Positions 1 through 5,703 of a stretch of DNA of 6,808 bases are shown here, in pieces. The translations under genes and the position numbers were made by a program. The notes below the pieces were generated by a model. That model saw only the letters and a list, made by a program, of their open reading frames with translations. It was not told where the DNA came from and searched no databases. Source of the DNA: Candidatus Methanocomedens sp. (lineage in GTDB: Archaea > Halobacteriota > Methanosarcinia > Methanosarcinales > Methanocomedenaceae); contig PYCK01000152.1 in assembly GCA_009649835.1 (NCBI GenBank), positions 1-6,808 on the forward strand. The letters are read 5' to 3'. Position 1 is the first letter of the stretch. Each line of letters begins with the position of its first letter.

Positions 1-1
1 A

Positions 2-157
2 TGCCGGAGGGGGCTGATATACTGCGCTGCGTCCCCCACCCGCACCGCCGCCGACCCCACGTCCACTGACCAGCCCCCATCCCAGGGGTCTCCTGGGTTC
101 GGGGTGGCGGGTGCGCTGCTGGGGATTGCGCTTGTGGTGATGGCAAGACGGAACTGA
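2..157 (+). CDS. C-terminal end of a PGF-CTERM surface protein (5' end outside window)
   Basis: The second forward frame is open from the window edge to a TGA at 155-157 and has no start codon in the window, so only about 51 C-terminal residues are visible. They end in a Thr/Pro/Ser/Gln-rich linker (SPTRTAADPTSTDQPPSQG), then SPGFG, a hydrophobic stretch (VAGALLGIALVVM) and a short basic tail (ARRN). Pro-Gly-Phe, one transmembrane helix and terminal arginines are the tripartite archaeal PGF-CTERM signal, which archaeosortase A (ArtA) processes to anchor S-layer and other exported proteins by lipid. The preceding body cannot be identified. The first residues (CRRGLIYC) look unlike a normal linker, so the true frame could shift at one of the G or C runs near 9-13 or 33-37. 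GC content is far above that of the downstream operon. The gene converges on the minus-strand operon. I am confident in the tail and not in anything upstream of about position 30. Confidence 0.72.
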   Translation, partial: CRRGLIYCAASPTRTAADPTSTDQPPSQGSPGFGVAGALLGIALVVMARRN

Positions 158-177
158 ATCAGTGGTGATATGAGAAG

Positions 178-260
178 CTCCGCCCGCCGGTTTGTCTGCG
201 AGAGGCAGTGCATGATGCTGGCGGGGGCCATGTGGATAGTGTAAAGCCGGGCGGCGGGAG
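178..260 (+). repeat. GC-rich imperfect inverted repeat with two internal hairpins (possible structured 3' RNA element)
   Basis: The left arm (178-193, ending GCCCGCCGGTTT) can pair with the right arm (244-260, starting AAGCCGGGCGGC) through about 13 pairs, with one bulged base on each side and one G-T wobble. The 50-base loop holds two smaller stems: CTGC/GCAG at 196-199 and 205-208, and TGGC/GCCA at 219-222 and 227-230. If transcribed, this would fold as a closing stem carrying two hairpins. It begins 20 bases after the stop codon of the PGF-CTERM gene, so it could be a 3' untranslated structure protecting or ending that transcript. No U-run follows it, which argues against a simple intrinsic terminator. 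In DNA this GC-rich, chance pairing is possible, so confidence is modest. Strand is given as that of the adjacent gene. Confidence 0.4.
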
Positions 261-298
261 ATAAATGCAAGGAAGAAGGGGCACTGGGACTCGCATAA

Positions 299-406
299 AT
301 TAACCGCAGATGAACGCAAATAAACGCAGATAAAGCCCATACGGAGGTTAAATTTCAATTATGACGCAGTATTTCACCGGAAAATCTGCGTTAATCTGCG
401 GTTAAT
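299..406. repeat. Inverted pair of CGCAGATNAA-type intergenic repeats
   Basis: The left arm (299-321, starting ATTAACCGCAGAT) and the reverse complement of the right arm (384-406, AATCTGCGGTTAAT at its end) match at 21 of 23 positions. The spacer is 62 bases. The left arm continues as a short tandem array with a 10-base period: CGCAGATGAA (305-314), CGCAAATAAA (315-324), CGCAGATAAA (325-334). The right arm holds two CTGCG-containing units. The element lies between the convergent PGF-CTERM gene and the operon, with its right arm 34 bases beyond the last stop codon of the operon. From memory, very similar sequences are dispersed between genes in many Methanosarcinales and other environmental genomes; this was not checked. 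It could act as a two-way transcript-end structure or be a relic of a small non-autonomous element. No open frame of note lies in the spacer. Confidence 0.75.
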
Positions 407-439
407 ATTCTATTGATTGTTTTGCAGCAGACCACAATA

Positions 440-2908
440 TCACCGTCCCCTACCCTTGCGCCTCGTCTTGATCTCAATAATACCCTTTGCCCGCCTCATA
501 ATCACTTCTCCCAGGAAGACCAGCAGCGCAGTGATCAGGAACAGCCAGCTCAGGCTCACATGTTCCTCACTGGTCATAATAGAGTTCTTACGGATATCGC
601 TAAACAGTAGTGACTCTGCCTGATCAACATTGTAGACCCTGCCGCCGCTGTGCTTCACAGCTTCAAGGAAATCGGGATCGTTGCCCACATCCCTGTATTC
701 CAGGGGATAGTTCACTGCAGCCGTATCTTCCAGCGTAACACCACCGGCCGAGACTTGTAAGGTGAACAGGCCTATGTGTTCGGGTTCTATCACCCCTTCG
801 TAAGTACGTTCCCCGGTCTGGCTGACAGGCACATCCTGTTTGCCAAAGACCACAGCAGGCATTTCGTTACTCCGAATGATAACGGTTCCAGGGGAGCCAA
901 GGTTCATATCACCCGAATAGACCACAATACCACCTTCGGGCCTGGGGTCACCAACAGCCCAGTTGACCATACTTGGCAGCAGGCGGGCATTCTCTCCCGA
1001 ATACAGTGCACCGGCCCACATGTTGCCGTTATCTGAGCTGAGGCTTACCACCCGCCCCAGGCCGAACTCCCATACTGTGACCACGGGTTTGCCCATACTT
1101 GTAGTGACCAGCCGCCTGGCACCTACCTTCTGGGTCACGTCATTGTAACCAGAGACGCTGCCTGAGATGTTCAGGTAACGTGTGATGAAATGCTCCTCGT
1201 CCAGCCGGACGATGGCATAAGCATCGAGTCCGTCCTCTGGCAGGTCAGGGGATTCCTGGCCGAACGTTAGGTCAAGCCGCTGGTCCAGTTCAAGCTGGAT
1301 AAAATCGCCTCCTACCTGGTCGGCAAGCACTTTCAGGAAATAATCACCCCTGTTATTATCGGTCTTTACCTCACGTTCCTTTACCACATTGGTCTTTATC
1401 ATCACAAAGATCATTTCAGTTTCAGTGCTATCCATGCCTGAGATCTCTATTTTGCTATCCTCAAAACTATCCTTCACAGCCCCGTCAGAGAACACAAGCA
1501 TATATTTCTGGCCGCTGGTATTATCCAGCATATCAGCGGCAGTTGAAATGCCCTCATCCATCGACGTGCCGCCATACCCTGTCTTTAGTTTAGACACCTT
1601 GTCCTTCAATGTATCGCGGTTGGCATGGCTGGACATGGGAAGCAGGCCGTCACTTACCGAGATGGCATCGCCGCCGTAAGCCACCACTCCCACATTGGTA
1701 TCCCTGCCCATATCATTCAGCAGGTTGATGGCCATGGCCTTCTCAACGTCAAGTGCCTCGTGGGCGCTGATACTGCCGCTGATATCCAGCACAAGCACCA
1801 CATTAACACTGCCGGCATAGGCACTGGAATACGATTCTACAGGCAGTATGGCCTCAATAGACGAATCCAGGTAGTCACCGAAATCATAACTGTTATCGCC
1901 TCCGACCACGAGCAGCCCGCCTCCGCCGGCAGTATATTCCCGCAATTTCCCGATGGAACTGCCGGATAACCGGCCATCATTGATATTATCCAGCACCACG
2001 GCCTTGTAATCTGTCAGGTTGGCATCATCAAGGGAGGAAACAGTGTTCGTTTCGTACAGGTTCCTGAGTACCTTGTAAAGGGGTGAATCGTCATCAGGTG
2101 AGACCAGTAATAACCTGGGTTTGGGTACAACATAGATGGTCTTATTAAACACATTGTTCCCGGAGCGCATATCATCACCAGAGGATATCCTGGCAGTTAT
2201 CAAATGTGGTCCCAGCGACTGGAAGGTACTTGAGAAACCTACAATCTTTATGGGTTTGGTCTGGGTCACAGTCTGGCTGGACACAGGGCTACCGTCCACC
2301 TCTATGGACAGCTTGTAAGTAGTATTGCTCTTAGCCTGCCTGACCTCCACACCCACAAGGTTCTCGTTACCAAGCACCGCTGTCCTGGCACCAGTTATCT
2401 CAACGCTCAGGTCGTTCTCCTTCGGTGTCTGGGTAATAGCATATACGACTGTGCCGGTGCCAGAAACAAAATCAATGGTCTCGGCCAGGTCGCTGCCAAA
2501 GTTATTGTTCCCGTCAGAAACCACTATAATATGGTCATCACCAGTGGATGATGCAAGTATCTCATCACCAATATCAGACCGCAAACCCCCCATCTTCTCC
2601 ATCCTGGCAGGAGTGGTATCCTGCAATTTATCAAATATCTCCTCTGCCGTACCGCTTTCGAATATATCCATACTTTCGGTCTCGTCAGAGAGCACAGTAA
2701 TGGTGGGTGTTTCATTGATCTCTGTCACAGTCACCGGATTATACGGCCCGGCCAGTGCAACTACCAGCAGGGATACAATGATTATCCGGCTCAGTATCAG
2801 GCTGCGCCTGGCCCCTTTATGTATCAGCACCCAGCCAATGACAATGACAGGGAGCACACCCAGCAGGTATTCAATATTCTCAAAGGCTATCGGGACAGAG
2901 GCTGTCAT
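440..2908 (-). CDS. Membrane protein with degenerate N-terminal vWA, GATase-like and second intact vWA domain (822 aa)
   Basis: This is the last gene of the MoxR operon. Two N-terminal membrane segments (about 13-30 and 41-57) flank a basic loop (KGARR), and one C-terminal segment (about 786-804) precedes a basic tail. Positive-inside therefore places residues ~58-785 outside. A first vWA-like domain (~68-160) has D75-E-T77-E-S79 in place of DxSxS and an SDG at 131-133. A beta-sandwich follows (~165-260), then a GATase-1-like alpha/beta domain (~263-358, with YKAVVLDNIN and GGGGLLVVGG). A complete vWA comes next (~368-505) with MIDAS residues D375-I-S377-G-S379, T448 and D475. The C-terminal beta region includes FGLGRVVSLSSDN and VNWAVGDPRP. 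The ATG overlaps the upstream stop as ATGA and has a GGAGG site 8 bases ahead, so this start is well supported. The role is probably as a partner or substrate adaptor for the MoxR ATPase. The family is recognised; the specific function is unknown. Confidence 0.93.
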   Translation of the reverse strand: MTASVPIAFENIEYLLGVLPVIVIGWVLIHKGARRSLILSRIIIVSLLVVALAGPYNPVTVTEINETPTITVLSDETESMDIFESGTAEEIFDKLQDTTPARMEKMGGLRSDIGDEILASSTGDDHIIVVSDGNNNFGSDLAETIDFVSGTGTVVYAITQTPKENDLSVEITGARTAVLGNENLVGVEVRQAKSNTTYKLSIEVDGSPVSSQTVTQTKPIKIVGFSSTFQSLGPHLITARISSGDDMRSGNNVFNKTIYVVPKPRLLLVSPDDDSPLYKVLRNLYETNTVSSLDDANLTDYKAVVLDNINDGRLSGSSIGKLREYTAGGGGLLVVGGDNSYDFGDYLDSSIEAILPVESYSSAYAGSVNVVLVLDISGSISAHEALDVEKAMAINLLNDMGRDTNVGVVAYGGDAISVSDGLLPMSSHANRDTLKDKVSKLKTGYGGTSMDEGISTAADMLDNTSGQKYMLVFSDGAVKDSFEDSKIEISGMDSTETEMIFVMIKTNVVKEREVKTDNNRGDYFLKVLADQVGGDFIQLELDQRLDLTFGQESPDLPEDGLDAYAIVRLDEEHFITRYLNISGSVSGYNDVTQKVGARRLVTTSMGKPVVTVWEFGLGRVVSLSSDNGNMWAGALYSGENARLLPSMVNWAVGDPRPEGGIVVYSGDMNLGSPGTVIIRSNEMPAVVFGKQDVPVSQTGERTYEGVIEPEHIGLFTLQVSAGGVTLEDTAAVNYPLEYRDVGNDPDFLEAVKHSGGRVYNVDQAESLLFSDIRKNSIMTSEEHVSLSWLFLITALLVFLGEVIMRRAKGIIEIKTRRKGRGR

Positions 2909-4821
2909 GACAGCTCCCTCCTGCGTTTAATGATAATAAGTTCAAGTATGATCAGGCCCAGTACCGCCCAGATAAGATATGGAGTAATATCTTTTTTCAC
3001 GTCCTCACGGACCACTTCCGGTCGTTCAATGTACCTGCTGGTGACACTACTTGCATCCAGGGAAATTTCATTCACATCAGATTCACGGGCATCGTACAGG
3101 TTTGCAGCTATCACCTGCGGCCCGATATGGTATAACCCGGCCTGGTCCACCCACAGGCTGGATGAAGTAAGAGTGCTGCCGTCGGGATAGGTAATTGTTT
3201 GCGTGGAAGGCATCCTGATAACAGTGCCTGTCCTGACATTGTGCTCGCTACTGTCAGTGCCCCCAAGCCAGTTAAGCATCTGCTTCCAGAAGATAGGGAA
3301 TTGCGGCATGGCTGCAAACCCTGACCAGGCATCATCGCCTGTGACATCGTTTAGCCCCAGGTAAACAACGGTTCCCTCACCCTGCCTGCGGTAGGAGAGC
3401 ATAGGCGAATCGTCAGAAGCCTCCATCAATACAGTAACATCTTCGGGTGCACTTCCCCTGATATGTTGTACTACCTCCAGGTCAACCTTCTGGTCCTCCT
3501 CCTGGTCTGTCACCGGGATGCCGGCAGTTATCGGGTTCTCCCGGACCACCTTCAGGTCTGTCTCATTTGACATGCCTGTAATGTTAATTGGCAGCAGGCT
3601 GCCTTCTATATGTGCCAGGCCAGGTGATGCAGTGGCGATCACCACACCCCCATTGTCTACGAATCCGGTAAGTATGGCGGCCGGGTCAGGACCCAGGGAA
3701 TTATTATCCACCATTCCCAGGATAACAATTCCGTAACCGGACAGGTCCGGCGGCAGGGATGAACTGTATTCGACATCTCCTGCAGGTAGTAACAACTCCA
3801 GGGCAGTTCTGGTGGGAGTCCTGGTACGAGTCCCGGTGGCAGTCTGCTCCCTGGTATCCACCAGTAAAACACGTCCCTCTGCGGCCACCGGGATATAAAC
3901 GTAAGCAGTATCATCGATCTTCAACTCACCGCCGCCTGTGATGCTAATTTCGGTTATTCCGGTTTTCAGGTTTTGCACAATGTATGCACGGGTGCTGCCG
4001 GCAGGGATGCTGAGGGTACCACCTCTTTGTTCATTCCCTGTCTTAATATCCAGTGACACCGTAGCCTTACGGTCGTTGAAGTTCTTGACAGCCAGGTTCA
4101 GGTTGTATGCCCCATCCTTCACTTCAAGCCAGCCATTCACAATGCCAATATTACTACTCTTCCCGCCCACCTGTACGAACTCCACCCTTACACCGTTGTA
4201 TTCTGCCAGACCCTTTGCCACCAGCGGGTCATTCCCGCTCCATGTAGCAAAGTCAGAGAATACTATAACGGTCCCGCCCGGTCCTGCCAGCCGCTGGCTA
4301 TAGGTTATGGCGGCGGCGATATCAGCCGATATCGCCCGCTGGGGTGTTATGGCGATGACCTCCTTTGTCCGGGTTTTGTCACCTTCTTTCACAGCTAGTA
4401 CTGGTACATTCTGCGCCCATACCACGCTGTTCACAGCCGAGAGCCTATCTGCTGCCATGGCTTTTGCCTCATCCAGCCTGCCGCCTGCCTGCATACTGGC
4501 CGAGTTGTCTATCACGATAACCGTATGCTGGCCAGATACTTTCTCCTCCATGATATAGGGGGCGGCAGCGGCAAGGCTTAACAGTATCAGTACAAGCAGT
4601 TGTATTAAAAACAGCGGGTCACGGATGAGCTTTCTCAGCAGCAGTGATAATTTATTGCGCTGCTGCTCACGTTTTAAGAAGAACAGCAGTGACGGTATAT
4701 CAAGATCAATGGTCCTTGGGCGCAGCAGGTAGAGGATTATCAGCGGGATGATACTGGCCAGGGCCAGCAGTGCCAGTTGATTTGAAAACAGGATATCAGA
4801 TATGGCAGCCAACAATATCAT
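2905..4821 (-). CDS. BatA-type membrane vWA protein with GATase-like domain (638 aa)
   Basis: The N-terminus is the BatA-type double-membrane module: a hydrophobic segment (~12-33) ending in LYLLRP, a strongly basic loop (~34-67) and a second segment (~68-90). A vWA domain follows (~98-220) with D105-N-S107-A-S109 and D190 in VFSDF. The usual MIDAS threonine is not evident; S165 in AISADIAAAI is nearest. A beta-sandwich like those of exported adhesion domains spans ~224-312, then a GATase-1-like domain (~316-520, with YGIVILGMVD and NGGVVIATASPG). A beta region and a last membrane segment (~613-632) precede KRRRELS. The basic loop and tail suggest that about 520 residues lie outside the cytoplasm. 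Residues 327-340 form a Thr-X run (TATGTRTRTPTRTA) that looks like local repeat expansion. The ATG overlaps the DUF58 stop as ATGA, but the only Shine-Dalgarno-like match abuts it, so TTG at codon 3 or 4 is a rival start. Likely a MoxR partner; substrate unknown. Confidence 0.93.
   Translation of the reverse strand: MILLAAISDILFSNQLALLALASIIPLIILYLLRPRTIDLDIPSLLFFLKREQQRNKLSLLLRKLIRDPLFLIQLLVLILLSLAAAAPYIMEEKVSGQHTVIVIDNSASMQAGGRLDEAKAMAADRLSAVNSVVWAQNVPVLAVKEGDKTRTKEVIAITPQRAISADIAAAITYSQRLAGPGGTVIVFSDFATWSGNDPLVAKGLAEYNGVRVEFVQVGGKSSNIGIVNGWLEVKDGAYNLNLAVKNFNDRKATVSLDIKTGNEQRGGTLSIPAGSTRAYIVQNLKTGITEISITGGGELKIDDTAYVYIPVAAEGRVLLVDTREQTATGTRTRTPTRTALELLLPAGDVEYSSSLPPDLSGYGIVILGMVDNNSLGPDPAAILTGFVDNGGVVIATASPGLAHIEGSLLPINITGMSNETDLKVVRENPITAGIPVTDQEEDQKVDLEVVQHIRGSAPEDVTVLMEASDDSPMLSYRRQGEGTVVYLGLNDVTGDDAWSGFAAMPQFPIFWKQMLNWLGGTDSSEHNVRTGTVIRMPSTQTITYPDGSTLTSSSLWVDQAGLYHIGPQVIAANLYDARESDVNEISLDASSVTSRYIERPEVVREDVKKDITPYLIWAVLGLIILELIIIKRRRELS
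2917..2921 (-). promoter_or_regulatory. Ribosome binding site of the 822-aa gene
   Basis: On the minus strand this reads GGAGG and ends 8 bases before the ATG at 2908. It is complementary to the archaeal 16S 3' end. It lies inside the coding end of the 638-aa gene, so the last gene can be re-initiated as well as coupled through the ATGA overlap. This is the strongest Shine-Dalgarno site in the operon. Confidence 0.75.
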
Positions 4822-4826
4822 CTCCC
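4817..4826 (-). promoter_or_regulatory. Shine-Dalgarno-like match that overlaps the start codon of the 638-aa gene
   Basis: The minus strand reads GGGAGATGAT, close to the archaeal GGAGGTGAT consensus, but the annotated ATG (4821-4819) is inside it. A ribosome bound here would be spaced 6 or 9 bases (from GGGAG) before TTG codons 3 and 4 (4815-4813 and 4812-4810). Translation may therefore start at a TTG by binding, or at the ATG by coupling to the DUF58 stop. The difference is only two or three residues. Confidence 0.4.
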
Positions 4827-5684
4827 GTGGATGGTCCTGTAGATGGCCTCAAGGATTGGCAGATCTGTCCTGAACGTAAAGAAATCCGCACCCAGCCTGT
4901 CGCACTCATATTTCAGGGCCGCATTGTGTGACTGCAGTTCACTGCCATATTCTAAAACAAAGCCAGTATTGATATCTGTGAACATCTGCTCACGGGTCTC
5001 AAGGTCACGCAGTTTAACAGCTCCCAGTTCTGCCAGTTCAATTTCTCCCGGGTCCAGCACCTGGATAACGATCAGGTCATGCCGTCCCAGTCTGTACAGG
5101 GCAGGCTTGATATCATCCAGCGGTGCAAGAAAATCAGAAATGATAATGACCCTTGATTTTGATTTTATAACACTGCTGTACTGCTGCACTGGCTCGTTAA
5201 GTCCTGTGGAACCGCCGGGTTTGGTGGCATTCAACTGGTCGATGGATGCCAGCAGGTTCACCCTTCCCCTGCCTGGTTTGGATATATTGATATCGTCAGT
5301 GAATGTGGAAATGGCAAACTTCTCGTTATCCTTCATGACCAGGTAGGCAAATCCCAGTGCCAGCATGGCACCATATTCGTATTTATTCAACCCTTCGGCA
5401 GGATAATCCATGCTGCCACTGGTATCAAGCAGGATATGGGTGACCAGGTCCCGGTATTCCTCGAACTGCCTGACATACAGCTTCTCGGTTCGCGCATATA
5501 CCCTCCAGTCGATTGTCCTGAAATCGTCTCCCCTTTCATATTCACGGAAACCATAGGCATCTGTACCCCTTCCCACCTTTGTGGAACGCCGGGCTCCTGT
5601 ATACTGGCTGGATACCCTTTTTTGTGCCACAAAAGAGAAACGTTCAAGTTCGCGGAGGAAATCGGTCGATATCATGCTGGTCAA
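4818..5684 (-). CDS. DUF58 family protein with vWA fold, soluble
   Basis: The DUF58 signature is clear: EYERGDDFRTIDWRVYART at residues 48-66 (numbered from the TTG start), followed by a vWA-like domain with D87-T-S89-G-S91, T160 in GGSTGL and D184 in IISDF. The MIDAS metal site therefore looks complete. No membrane segment is visible, unlike the longer DUF58 proteins with two N-terminal helices, so this is probably cytosolic and able to meet the MoxR ATPase directly. DUF58 proteins encoded next to MoxR genes are regarded as its vWA-type partners. The frame can start at TTG 5684 (288 aa) or ATG 5675 (285 aa). AAGGT 9 bases before the TTG is weak support for the longer form; neither has a strong Shine-Dalgarno site. 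It lies 19 bp after the MoxR gene and overlaps the next gene by 4 bp, so co-translation is likely. The family is certain, the biochemical role is not. Confidence 0.95.
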   Translation of the reverse strand: MTSMISTDFLRELERFSFVAQKRVSSQYTGARRSTKVGRGTDAYGFREYERGDDFRTIDWRVYARTEKLYVRQFEEYRDLVTHILLDTSGSMDYPAEGLNKYEYGAMLALGFAYLVMKDNEKFAISTFTDDINISKPGRGRVNLLASIDQLNATKPGGSTGLNEPVQQYSSVIKSKSRVIIISDFLAPLDDIKPALYRLGRHDLIVIQVLDPGEIELAELGAVKLRDLETREQMFTDINTGFVLEYGSELQSHNAALKYECDRLGADFFTFRTDLPILEAIYRTIHGR

Positions 5685-5698
5685 AAGGTCCGGACCTT
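5685..5698. promoter_or_regulatory. 14-bp perfect palindrome between the MoxR and DUF58 genes
   Basis: AAGGTCCGGACCTT is its own reverse complement and takes up 14 of the 19 bases between the MoxR stop and the TTG start of the DUF58 gene, ending right against that start. As RNA it could form a 5-bp stem with a CCGG loop; as DNA it has the symmetry of a small operator. It could tune expression of the ATPase relative to its partners. No repeat of it was noticed elsewhere in the window, so the function is a guess, although the symmetry is certain. Confidence 0.4.
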
Positions 5699-5703
5699 AT
5701 TCA

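Noticed and set aside
1..69. ATG at the first base opening a 22-codon frame
   Set aside because: The frame is very short and Arg/His/Pro-rich; the second frame carries the clear PGF-CTERM tail.
170..244. 24-codon ORF (ATG to TAA) just after the PGF-CTERM gene, with GGTGAT directly before the ATG
   Set aside because: The Shine-Dalgarno match has no spacer, the peptide (Arg/Cys/Met-rich) is unremarkable, and the stretch is better explained as the GC-rich inverted repeat.
305..334. Three 10-base tandem units considered as a CRISPR fragment
   Set aside because: The units are adjacent without spacers and match a dispersed repeat type; no cas gene is present.
361..405. 14-codon ORF with GGAGGT 12 bases upstream
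   Set aside because: It is too short, its spacing is long and its second half is the right arm of the CGCAGAT repeat.
400..439. Intrinsic terminator for the operon
   Set aside because: On the minus strand no run of T follows the last stop codon; only the inverted repeat further on could serve, and that is speculative.
413..623. Two overlapping plus-strand frames of 65 and 68 codons
   Set aside because: Both are opposite the C-terminal end of the 822-aa gene and show no ribosome site or protein-like composition.
2325..2930. 201-codon plus-strand open frame
   Set aside because: It lies entirely opposite the N-terminal half of the 822-aa gene, has no recognisable domain, and overlaps strongly supported motifs on the other strand.
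4843..5346. 167-codon plus-strand open frame
   Set aside because: It is antisense to the DUF58 vWA domain; the serine-rich composition is that of a complementary-frame shadow.
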